Positions 41,681 to 48,492 of a DNA stretch of 48,492 nt are shown piece by piece. Within the stretch, counting starts at the first letter, position 1. Every line of letters begins with the position of its first letter. Position numbers and translations under genes: made by a program. Below the pieces are notes generated by a model. The model was not told the DNA's origin. It saw only the letters and a program-made list of their open reading frames with translations, and did not search any database. The stretch spans positions 1 to 48,492 of the forward strand of contig DXEW01000010.1 in the NCBI GenBank assembly GCA_019114755.1, read 5' to 3'. Origin of the DNA: Candidatus Borkfalkia faecavium (GTDB lineage: Bacteria; Bacillota; Clostridia; Christensenellales; Borkfalkiaceae).

Positions 41681-41870
41681 GCCTCCGCCTATCCTTTTTT
41701 TGCCGCCTGCGTCTGGCTGCGCCTTCGCCTTGTTCACGCATTGCCGCCGCGGCGACAGGGCCGCGTGCGCGCTCTGCTGCAGCGGCTCCTTGCGGAAGGC
41801 CGCTCGTGCGTTCTTGCTGCCCCGCCGCGGCGGGGGAGGGGCGCCCTTTCCTTCAAAATGCAAAAAGCGA

Positions 41871-41899
41871 TTGCAAAATGTCTTTTTCTATGGTATACT
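41871..41899 (+). promoter_or_regulatory. Promoter of the PhoP-like regulator
   Basis: TTGCAA (41871-41876) lies 17 bp from TATACT (41894-41899), ~50 nt before the GTG start. Confidence 0.75.
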
Positions 41900-41948
41900 A
41901 TATGCGGAGAAATGTCGCACAAAATGCGCGGCAGCCGAGGAGCTTATT

Positions 41949-42605
41949 GTGGAAAAGATCGTATACTTGCTGGAAGATGATAAAAATATCGGCGAGCTGG
42001 TGCGCTGCGCGCTGGAAATGTCGAACGTGACCGTCGAATGCTTTGAAACGGTGGCGGCGTTTTGTGGTGCAGTGGAAGAACAGCCCCCCGCCGTCGCCAT
42101 CATGGACATCATGCTGCCAGACGGCAACGGGTTAGACGTGCTGCCCAAGCTCAAACAAAAATACCCCTCCATGGGCGTCATCATGCTCTCCGCCCTGGGG
42201 CAGGAGACGGATAAGGTGCGCGGCCTGAATCTGGGCGCGGACGACTACATCGCCAAGCCCTTCGGCGTGCTGGAACTGACGGCGCGCGTCAACGCCCTGC
42301 TGCGGCGGGCGCAGGGCCACGCCTCGCTGGTGCGCGGCGATCTGGCGCTGGACGAAGAGACGATGACGGCCACCCTTCGCGGCGAGCGGCTGGAGCTGAA
42401 CAATAAAGAGTTCAATCTTTTGAAGTACCTGATGCAGAAGGAGGGCAAGGCGCTCACGCGCGAAGCCATCCTCAACGCCGTGTGGGGGTACGACGAGGGC
42501 GAAACGCGCACCGTCGATAATCACGTCTCCCGCCTGCGCAAACTGGGCATCGACTATATCGAAACGGTGTTCGGCGTGGGGTATAAGTTCGTATACAGGG
42601 AATAG
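41949..42605 (+). CDS. OmpR/PhoP-type response regulator
   Basis: This 218-residue protein has a receiver domain (~1-115; phospho-Asp53 in AIMDIMLPDGNG, Lys in DYIAKPFG) and a winged-helix DNA-binding domain (~125-218; NNKEFNLLKYLMQ, VDNHVSRLRKLG, TVFGVGYKFV). The GTG start at 41949 has GAGGAG 6 nt upstream, while the frame stays open upstream into noncoding DNA. It is probably the regulator of the Pho-box-like promoter before the phosphate transporter, but the specificity is inferred from context only. Confidence 0.9.
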   Translation: MEKIVYLLEDDKNIGELVRCALEMSNVTVECFETVAAFCGAVEEQPPAVAIMDIMLPDGNGLDVLPKLKQKYPSMGVIMLSALGQETDKVRGLNLGADDYIAKPFGVLELTARVNALLRRAQGHASLVRGDLALDEETMTATLRGERLELNNKEFNLLKYLMQKEGKALTREAILNAVWGYDEGETRTVDNHVSRLRKLGIDYIETVFGVGYKFVYRE

Positions 42606-42780
42606 ACGGTACATATAGTATAACATATAGTATAAACAGTATATGATGCAGGGCGGCCTTCTGCCCTGTATCGGTTTATTTTGACAGGACCAAGGCAACC
42701 CCCCCCTCCGCCCCCCGCCCGGAGAGGCGACTTTCGGGGCGGGCTCCGATCGCTTTTGCCTGGTTTGAAGGGAGAACCCT
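42606..42780 (+). other. Gap between regulator and kinase with AT repeats and a hairpin
   Basis: Contains ACATATAGTATAA twice in tandem (~42611-42636) and a hairpin GATGCAGGGC / GCCCTGTATC (42646-42673) followed by GGTTTATTTT, a possible attenuator that would lower kinase relative to regulator expression. A C-rich tract follows, then the kinase Shine-Dalgarno GAAGGGAG. Confidence 0.5.
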
Positions 42781-44463
42781 ATGAGAAAACGCATTTTATT
42801 GGTCACGCTGCTCGTATCGGTGCTCGGCCTGGTGCTGCTGACGCTGCTCTTTTCCGGCATGTCGTACAGCCGCTCCGCGCAGGCCGCCTCCGGGCAGCTG
42901 TCCGTATTGATGGATATGTACGCCGCCGACCATATCTCCGCTCCCCTGTCCGACGAGACGGCACAGGCCCTCTCCGCCGAGATGGGCGGCACGCGCGTCA
43001 CCTTTTTGCTGGCAGACGGCACGCCCGTGGGCGATTCCGAGGTGCCCGCGGCGCAGCTTTCTTCCCACGCCGGGCGCGAAGAGGTGCAGGCGGCGCTGCG
43101 CCAAGGCGAGGGCACGGCGGTGCGCCGCAGCGCCACGCTGGGCAAAGAGCTCGTCTACTACTGCCGCTACTTTTCGCAGCAGGGGGTATTGGAAGGCGGC
43201 GGGGCGGCGGAAGGCTTTCTGGTCCGCTTTTCGGGCGAGGCGAGCTCCTTTTTCGGCGTGTTCACGCAGGCGCTGCCCACCCTCATCTGGCTGCTGCTGT
43301 TAGACCTGCTCATCTGCCTGTTCGTGGCATGGATCGCCACCTCCTTCATCCTCCAGCCGGTCGAGCGGCTGACGCAGGCGGCGGCGACGGCGGGCAACAA
43401 GCCCGTGCGCACCGAATATCCCGAGCTCATGCCCATCGCCAAGATGATGAACGAGATGAATGCCGAGATCGGCGCCCAGATGGCAAAGATGCAGGAAGAT
43501 CACCGTATGGAAAAGCTCGTCCTCAACAGCATGGAGCACGGCATCGTCATCTTCCGCAGCGAGCAAGACGTGCTGCTGATCAACAAGCCCGCCATGCGCC
43601 TGTTAGATTACGAAAAGAACGAGCCCATCGCCTGCTTCACGCAGGATGGCGAGATCGCCTCCATCCTCGCCGCGGGCGAGCCCGCCACCGTCAACCGCCG
43701 CCTCGGCGAGCGCGAATACAGCCTGCGCTTCACCTTCGGCGACAGGGCGAACGTGCTGCTCATCACCGACGTCACCGAATTGATGGCCGCCGCCCGCTCC
43801 AAAAACGACTTCATCGCCAACGTCACGCACGAGATGAATACCCCGCTCACCAGCATCCGCGGCTTTGCCGAGCTGATCGGCGCCGGCGCCATCCCGCCCG
43901 AAAAGCTGCCCTCCGTCGCCGATACCATCATCCGCCAGAGCGACCGCCTCTCCAATCTCATCCGCTCCATCATCAACTTTTCCGCCATCGATGCAGACGA
44001 CCTGCCCGATTACGAGGTAGACCTCTCCGAAGTGCTGCGCGAAACGGCCGTCAACTTTGAACCTTCCCTCCGCCAGAAAGACATCGCCTTCACCTTAGAA
44101 GTGGAAGGCAGCGTCAAAGTGCTCTCCCGCCGCGAGCGGCTGGTGGAGATCGTCAACAACCTCGTCTCCAACGGCATCCGCTACAACAAAGAGGGGGGCA
44201 GGCTGCAAGTCAAACTCACGGGCGGAGAAGAGCCCGCGCTGTCCGTGTCCGATACCGGCATCGGCATCTCGAAGGAAAACCAAAGCCGCATCTTCGACAG
44301 GTTCTACACCGTCGATAAATCGCACAACGGCGCGGGCGGCGGCTTCGGGCTGGGCCTTGCCACCGTCAAAAAGCTGTGCCGCCGCGCGGGCTGGAAGCTC
44401 TCCGTCGAAAGCGAAGAGGGCGTCGGCACCACCTTCACCATCCGCTTTTGTAAAAAGAAATAG
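42781..44463 (+). CDS. PhoR-like sensor histidine kinase
   Basis: This 560-residue protein has an N-terminal membrane segment (~5-28), an extracytoplasmic domain (~30-160) and a second membrane segment (~163-186). A HAMP-like linker and a PAS-like domain (~235-335) follow. The HisKA domain has phospho-His350 in NVTHEMNTPLTSIRGFAELI. The HATPase domain has NNLVSNGIRYNKEGG, DTGIGISKENQSRIFDRFY and GFGLGLATVKKL. The H-box reads HEMNTPL rather than the usual HELRTPL. The architecture matches PhoR, and its partner is the adjacent regulator. GAAGGGAG precedes the ATG. Confidence 0.9.
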   Translation: MRKRILLVTLLVSVLGLVLLTLLFSGMSYSRSAQAASGQLSVLMDMYAADHISAPLSDETAQALSAEMGGTRVTFLLADGTPVGDSEVPAAQLSSHAGREEVQAALRQGEGTAVRRSATLGKELVYYCRYFSQQGVLEGGGAAEGFLVRFSGEASSFFGVFTQALPTLIWLLLLDLLICLFVAWIATSFILQPVERLTQAAATAGNKPVRTEYPELMPIAKMMNEMNAEIGAQMAKMQEDHRMEKLVLNSMEHGIVIFRSEQDVLLINKPAMRLLDYEKNEPIACFTQDGEIASILAAGEPATVNRRLGEREYSLRFTFGDRANVLLITDVTELMAAARSKNDFIANVTHEMNTPLTSIRGFAELIGAGAIPPEKLPSVADTIIRQSDRLSNLIRSIINFSAIDADDLPDYEVDLSEVLRETAVNFEPSLRQKDIAFTLEVEGSVKVLSRRERLVEIVNNLVSNGIRYNKEGGRLQVKLTGGEEPALSVSDTGIGISKENQSRIFDRFYTVDKSHNGAGGGFGLGLATVKKLCRRAGWKLSVESEEGVGTTFTIRFCKKK

Positions 44464-44472
44464 TGTTTGCCA

Positions 44473-44513
44473 CAAGCGGCGCCCTCCTTGTCAGAAGGGC
44501 GCCGCTTGCTTGG
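44473..44513 (+). terminator. Hairpin after the PhoR-like kinase
   Basis: The stem CAAGCGGCGCCCT / AGGGCGCCGCTTG is strong, but only CTTGGG follows, so termination may be inefficient. Confidence 0.55.
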
Positions 44514-44519
44514 GTGCCA

Positions 44520-44720
44520 TCTTGTCATTTCGACCGAGAAGGGCTGAAAGCCCGCCTCCCTTTGTCACCCTGAGCTCGTCGTCACTCGCCTATGCTGTCA
44601 GCATTTTGCCGAACGGCAAAATGCACGACTTGCAAGGCAGCTCCTCCTCTTCCCAAAAATCTCGCTTCGCTGCGATTTTCGGGAGCCCTGTTTTTCCGCG
44701 CAGTCGAATGGGTCTCGACT
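44520..44720 (-). repeat. Inverted copy of the 17500-17671 repeat block
   Basis: GTCACCCTGAGCTCGTCGTC, GGCAAAATGC next to GACTTGCAAGG, and the hairpin TCCCAAAAATCTCGC...GCGATTTTCGGGA are the reverse complement of 17500-17671, with small differences. It is noncoding and belongs to a dispersed repeat family. Confidence 0.75.
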
Positions 44721-45090
44721 GAATGTAGAATGTAAAAAGTAAAGTGTAAAATTCAGGAGATATTCAAAAAATATTTGTATCCCTTCCAAAATTCTACATT
44801 TTACATTTTACATTTTTGAGATCCCTCTGTTCGGTCGTTATGCTCCCTCGATCGGGATGATAAGTAAGAAGGATCTCGTCGCTTCGCTTCTCAGGATGAC
44901 AGGGAAAGAAATGTAGAATGTAAAGTGTAAAATTCAGGAGATATTCAAAAAATATTTGTATCTCTTCCAAAATTCTACATTCTACATTTTACATTTTACA
45001 TTTTTGAGATCCTTCGACTCGGTCGCGGCGCTCCCTCGCTCAGGCTGACAAGTAAGGGGGATTTCGTCGCTCCTCAGGATGACAGGGGGG
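44721..45090 (+). repeat. Imperfect tandem duplication (~185 bp unit) of mixed repeats
   Basis: Units at 44721-44908 and 44909-45090 share, in order: AATGTAGAATGTAAA, TAAAATTCAGGAGATATTCA, CAAAAAATATTTGTATC, ATTCTACATTTTACA units, TTTTTGAGATCC and a palindromic REP-like block ending in CTCAGGATGACAGGG. They differ by scattered substitutions and indels. Confidence 0.8.
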
Positions 45091-45143
45091 GGCGCCAGCG
45101 CAGGCGGCGCATAACGCGCCGAGGAGGAAGACAAGGAAGATTA

Positions 45144-45184
45144 TAGAAAAAAAGCGCCCCCGCTGCATGCAGCGGGGGCGCTTT
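45144..45184 (-). terminator. Terminator downstream of nrdD
   Basis: The stem GCGCCCCCGCTGC / GCAGCGGGGGCGC has a short AT loop. Read on the minus strand, a TTTTTTTCTAT tract follows. It lies ~160 nt after the nrdD stop, and an ATTTTACATTTTACA repeat (45266-45300) lies between. Confidence 0.78.
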
Positions 45185-45340
45185 GTATGGGATGGTTCAC
45201 ACTGTGATCGTAAGTTTTTTGTAAAACGCAGGGTGCGGAACGTGCCACGTCCGATAAACCTGTCCAAAATTTTACATTTTACATTCTACATTTTAAATTT
45301 GTTTGCTGTTTTTGCTCGCCGTGCTCTTAAAAAGGGCCGC

Positions 45341-47764
45341 TCACGACAGGGGTTTTTCAGCAAATTTTGTGATCTCGCTAAGGCCTGCGAACTTTTCGCC
45401 GCCCGCCACCAGCGTGGGCGCCTGGCGGATGCCGTAGCGCTCGCACAGGTCTGCGTGCTCTTCCGCCAACACTTTGGTGTAGGCAACGCCCTTCTTCTGC
45501 AGCAGCGCTTCCGCCGTGCGGCAGTTGGGGCAGGTGCGGGTGGTGAACAGCAGCGCCGCGTTTTCCGCAGGGGCGGCGCACTTGGCTTCCGCCGCGGCCG
45601 CGCACCCTGCCGCCGCGCACATGTCGGCGGGGGCGGTGACGCTGGCTTCGTTTACGGCCGCTTCCGCAGCCACCGCGTGCGAATGCTTGAGGGAGGAATG
45701 CGCCACGTCGTACAGCTTCCTGTCCTTAAACTCCTGCGCCTTGCCGTCGTTCCAGTTCTGCACGGGGCGGTAGTAGCCGGTGATGCGGCTGTACACTTCC
45801 GTCTTGGCGCCGCAGTGCGGGCATTTGAACTGTTCGCCGGCGAGGTACCCGTGGTCTTTGCAGATGGAATAGGTAGGGCTGAGGGTGTAGTAGGGGAGCT
45901 TGAAGTTCTCGGCGATCTTCTTCACCAGCGAAGCCGCCGCCTTCCAGTCGGGCAGCTTTTCGCCCAAAAAGGCGTGGAACACGGTGCCGGAGGTGTACAG
46001 CGTTTGCAAGTCGTCCTGGATGTCTAAGGCGTCAAAGATGTCGGAGGTGAATCCCACGGGCAGGTGCGAGCTGTTGGTGTAGTACGGGGTGCCGTTCTCG
46101 TTGGCGGTGATGATGTCGGGGAACTGCTCTTTGTCGTGCTTGGCAAAGCGGTAGGTGGTCGATTCCGCCGGCGTCGCCTCCAAATTGTACAGATCGCCGT
46201 ATTTTTCCTGGTAGTCGGAAAGCCGTTCGCGCATGTGGTTCAAGACCTTTTTGGTGAACTCCTGCGCCTGCGCTTTGGTCAGGTCCTGCCGCAGCCATTT
46301 GGCGTTCAGGCAGGCCTCGTTCATGCCCACCAGGCCGATGGTGGAAAAATGGTTGTTGAAGGTGCCCAGATACCGCTTGGTGTAGGGGTACAGGCCCTCG
46401 TTCAACAGCTTGGTGATGACGGTGCGCTTGGTCTTGAGCGAGCGCGCCGCGATGTCCATCAATTTATCCAAACGGCGGAAAAAGTCCGCTTCGTCCGCCG
46501 CCAGATAGGCGATGTGCGGCATGTTGATGGTCACAACGCCCACCGAGCCGGTGCTCTCGCCGCTGCCGAAGTACCCGCCCGACTTTTTGCGCAGTTCGCG
46601 CAGATCCAGGCGCAGGCGGCAGCACATGCTGCGGATGTCGCTCGGCTCCATGTCCGAATTGATGTAGTTGGAAAAGTACGGCGTGCCGTATTTCGAGGTC
46701 ATCTCGAAGAGCAGGCGGTTGTTTTCGGTATCCGACCAGTCAAAATTTTTGGTGATGGAATAGGTGGGGATGGGGTACTGGAAGCCGCGGCCGTTGGCGT
46801 CGCCCTCGATCATGATCTCGATGAACGCCTTGTTGACCATGTCCATCTCTTTCTGGCAGTCTTTATACTTAAAGTCCTGCTCTTTGCCGCCCACGATGGC
46901 GGGGAGCTCCGCCAGATCGTTCGGCACCGTCCAGTCTAAGGTGATGTTGGAAAAAGGCGCCTGCGTGCCCCAGCGGCTGGGGGTGTTCACGCCGTAAATA
47001 AACGACTCGATGCACTTTTTCACCTGGTCGTAAGTCAAATTGTCCGTCTTAACGAAGGGCGCGAGGTAGGTGTCGAAGGAGGAAAACGCCTGCGCTCCCG
47101 CCCATTCGTTCTGCATGATACCGAGGAAGTTGACCATCTGGTTGCACAGCGTGGCCAAATGCTTCGCCGGCGCCGAGGTGATCTTGCCCGGGATGCCTCC
47201 CAGTCCCTCTTGGATGAGCTGTTTGAGCGACCAGCCCGCGCAATAGCCGGTCAGCATCGAAAGGTCGTGGATGTGTATCTCCGCGTTGCGGTGCGCGTTC
47301 GCGACCTCTTCGTCGTATATCTCCGAAAGCCAGTAGTTGGCGGTGATGGCGCCGCTGTTGGAAAGGATCAGCCCGCCCACCGAATAGGTGACGGTCGAAT
47401 TCTCCTTCACCCGCCAGTCTGTCGCCTTCACATAGCTGTCTACCAGCTTCTTGTAGTCGAGCATGCTGCTCTTCATGTTGCGGATCTTTTCGCGGTTTTT
47501 GCGGTAGAGGATGTACGCCTTGGCGACGTCCGCATACCCCGCTTCCGAAAGCACTTCTTCTACGCTGTCCTGAATGTCTTCCACGGCGATCTTGCCGTTT
47601 TTGATCTTCGGCTCAAAACTGGCCGTCACCTTCAGCGCCAGCAGGTCGATGACGCTCGGGTGGTATTGCTTGTTCACCGCGTCGAACGCCTTGGTGATGG
47701 CGGCAGAGATCTTTTTGATGTCGAACTCGGCGACTTGTCCGTCGCGCTTGATCACTTGGTACAT
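45341..47764 (-). CDS. nrdD: Anaerobic ribonucleoside-triphosphate reductase with C-terminal glutaredoxin-like domain
   Basis: This 807-residue class III reductase makes deoxynucleotides under anoxia. It has an N-terminal ATP-cone (~1-90; VIKRDGQVAEFDIKKI), a catalytic ten-stranded barrel, and a C-terminal zinc site (FKCPHCGAK). The glycyl-radical segment RITGYYR places the radical on Gly663. An Ala-rich linker with several cysteines (~690-736) joins a glutaredoxin/thioredoxin-like domain (737-807; FTTRTCPNCRTAEALLQKKG, CxxC at Cys745 and Cys748; APTLVAGG). The fusion suggests reduction by a dithiol rather than formate. The activase gene lies upstream on the same strand. Paired NrdR boxes precede it. 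Confidence 0.94.
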   Translation of the reverse strand: MYQVIKRDGQVAEFDIKKISAAITKAFDAVNKQYHPSVIDLLALKVTASFEPKIKNGKIAVEDIQDSVEEVLSEAGYADVAKAYILYRKNREKIRNMKSSMLDYKKLVDSYVKATDWRVKENSTVTYSVGGLILSNSGAITANYWLSEIYDEEVANAHRNAEIHIHDLSMLTGYCAGWSLKQLIQEGLGGIPGKITSAPAKHLATLCNQMVNFLGIMQNEWAGAQAFSSFDTYLAPFVKTDNLTYDQVKKCIESFIYGVNTPSRWGTQAPFSNITLDWTVPNDLAELPAIVGGKEQDFKYKDCQKEMDMVNKAFIEIMIEGDANGRGFQYPIPTYSITKNFDWSDTENNRLLFEMTSKYGTPYFSNYINSDMEPSDIRSMCCRLRLDLRELRKKSGGYFGSGESTGSVGVVTINMPHIAYLAADEADFFRRLDKLMDIAARSLKTKRTVITKLLNEGLYPYTKRYLGTFNNHFSTIGLVGMNEACLNAKWLRQDLTKAQAQEFTKKVLNHMRERLSDYQEKYGDLYNLEATPAESTTYRFAKHDKEQFPDIITANENGTPYYTNSSHLPVGFTSDIFDALDIQDDLQTLYTSGTVFHAFLGEKLPDWKAAASLVKKIAENFKLPYYTLSPTYSICKDHGYLAGEQFKCPHCGAKTEVYSRITGYYRPVQNWNDGKAQEFKDRKLYDVAHSSLKHSHAVAAEAAVNEASVTAPADMCAAAGCAAAAEAKCAAPAENAALLFTTRTCPNCRTAEALLQKKGVAYTKVLAEEHADLCERYGIRQAPTLVAGGEKFAGLSEITKFAEKPLS

Positions 47765-47873
47765 GGTTCACCCCTTCTTTTCGGGGCTTTGGCCCCGTAT
47801 GTATTTGCCCGCCTTAGGCGCGCGGGCGGCGCTTTGCCCGTCAAAGTGCGGCGGGGCTTTCGGTTCGCTTCCT

Positions 47874-47903
47874 ATTATAGCACCGTATACGGTGGCCTGT
47901 CAA
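47874..47903 (-). promoter_or_regulatory. nrdD promoter with a palindrome in the spacer
   Basis: On the minus strand, TTGACA (47898-47903) lies 18 bp from TATAAT (47874-47879). The spacer contains the perfect palindrome CACCGTATACGGTG (47881-47894), probably an operator. Confidence 0.75.
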
Positions 47904-47922
47904 TGGCTTATGCTACAATTTA

Positions 47923-47968
47923 TTCGATATTTTGTGAAAAATTTTTAACTTATGCACAATATATTGTG
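47923..47968 (-). promoter_or_regulatory. Paired NrdR boxes upstream of nrdD
   Basis: CACAATATATTGTG (47955-47968) is a perfect NrdR-type palindrome. TTCGATATTTTGTG (47923-47936) is a weaker match with one good half. Their centres are exactly 32 bp apart, the usual three-turn spacing of NrdR box pairs. Confidence 0.8.
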
Positions 47969-48119
47969 GAAATGTGCATAAGCGCGGCTGCCCGCCGCAC
48001 GCCTTTCCGCTGCCGCGACGTGCCCACACAATGCCCGTCCCCGCGCGCCGCATCCGCGACGCGCGCCCATTGTTTGCACCCGTGCGCTCCGCCGCGCTGG
48101 CTTGAAATAAACTCTCTAT

Positions 48120-48342
48120 CGTCCCATCGATTACTGAAAAAGCAAAAACCGCGCTTTTTGCTTTTTCCCTTTACAGCGAAGAGCTGCACGGGGAAAGGTG
48201 AATTTGCGCGGCGTTTATAAATCGTGAGCCCTTAATTGCCGCGCAAAGAGGAAAACCCCGCGGCTAGCCGAATGGCGCCCCGCGGGGTTGTCTTTCGATC
48301 ACGGAAAATCGCAGGCGGCAGCCCGCCGAGATTTTCGTGAAC
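48120..48342 (-). repeat. Four-hairpin repeat element, copy F, with 10 bp flanking direct repeats
   Basis: On the minus strand it starts GTTCACGAAAATCTCGGCGG. P1 pairs TCACGAAAATC with GATTTTCCGTGA. P2 pairs ACAACCCCGCGG with CCGCGGGGTTTT. P3 pairs TTTGCGCGGC with GCCGCGCAAA around a loop with AAGGGCTCACG and TTTATAAA. P4 pairs GAAAAAGCAAAAA with TTTTTGCTTTTTC. AACTCTCTAT flanks it at 48110-48119 and 48343-48352. It lies between the activase gene and nrdD, starting 6 nt after the activase stop. Confidence 0.82.
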
Positions 48343-48348
48343 AACTCT

Positions 48349-48492
48349 CTATTCGCCCCGAATCTTCGCTTCCGGGATGGTACGCCGCAAAACGGCGCGG
48401 AAGGCCTGTAATTTTTTTTCCGAACAGGGGTGCAGGCCGGGGCAAAGCACCGTTTCGGCGTCGCGGAAGTTCTGCAAATAAAACCGCTTTGC
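48349..48492 (-). CDS. Radical SAM activase (NrdG2-like), C-terminal fragment
   Basis: The last 47 codons of a minus-strand gene that continues beyond the window. The translation contains RFYLQNFRDAETV, CPGLHPCSEKKLQAF and a terminal PEAKIRGE. This resembles the C terminus of the archaeal-type anaerobic ribonucleotide reductase activating proteins (YFLQ-F-D, LHP-S, RG). These use a [4Fe-4S]/SAM radical to install the glycyl radical on NrdD. nrdD lies downstream on the same strand, which supports the call. The N-terminal CxxxCxxC motif would be outside the window. Confidence 0.7.
   Translation of the reverse strand, partial: AKRFYLQNFRDAETVLCPGLHPCSEKKLQAFRAVLRRTIPEAKIRGE

Noticed and set aside
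44721-45090. CRISPR array
   Set aside because: The ATTCTACATTTTACA units and REP-like blocks are directly adjacent or irregularly spaced and have no uniform spacers; no cas genes are present.

Overview
The window looks like a chromosomal segment of a GC-rich, endospore-forming, anaerobic Firmicute, most likely an uncultured gut-type member of Clostridia. The evidence is sporulation and germination genes (spoIIR, sleB, ypeB), a type II fatty-acid gene cluster using FabK, a Rex/AdhE fermentation locus, an oxygen-sensitive class III ribonucleotide reductase, and many TTGACA-N17-TATAAT type promoters. Genus cannot be fixed from the sequence alone.

Layout. 1-650: 3' end of a 23S rRNA gene, 5S rRNA and a terminator. 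950-4200: spoIIR, sleB, ypeB. 4260-16500: a SecB-like gene with fabZ, then fabH, acpP, fabK, fabD, fabG, fabF, accB, accC, accD, accA and a DegV/FakB-like fatty-acid-binding protein; together these cover malonyl-CoA synthesis and the elongation cycle. 16500-17880: repeats. 17889-20361: a repeat-rich lipoprotein and a Phd/PIN toxin-antitoxin pair. 20561-22215: minus-strand CDF cation transporter and HNH protein. 22300-27700: a LytTR/GHKL two-component system followed by a double-membrane-anchored, domain-permuted GH3 protein. Three direct repeats spaced 21 and 31 bp lie between kinase and GH3 gene and look like the regulator's binding sites. 27909-29760: a HEPN-like/CBS protein and a candidate 840-930 nt structured noncoding RNA. 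30483-34653: cysK, ispE and two membrane proteins of unknown function. 35394-39523: rex, adhE and an aminoglycoside-phosphotransferase-like kinase. 39669-44463: a Pho-box-like promoter, a Na/Pi cotransporter, and a PhoP/PhoR-like two-component system. 45341-48492: minus-strand nrdD fused to a glutaredoxin-like domain, paired NrdR boxes, and the end of an NrdG2-like activase gene.

The intergenic DNA is the most unusual part. At least six copies of a ~220 bp hairpin element occur. It has four stems whose arms differ between copies but still pair, and a conserved GGGCAC-containing loop. In four copies it starts 0-6 nt after a stop codon in sense orientation. One copy is flanked by a 10 bp direct repeat suggestive of insertion, and another is split by a 283 bp element with ~26 bp terminal inverted repeats. 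Further repeats include ATTCTACATTTTACA-type repeats, REP-like TGTCATCCTGAG/GGATC repeats, a second covarying hairpin family, and several recent tandem duplications at gene 3' ends. The best candidates for undescribed biology are the hairpin element family, the large RNA, and the two-component/GH3 locus.
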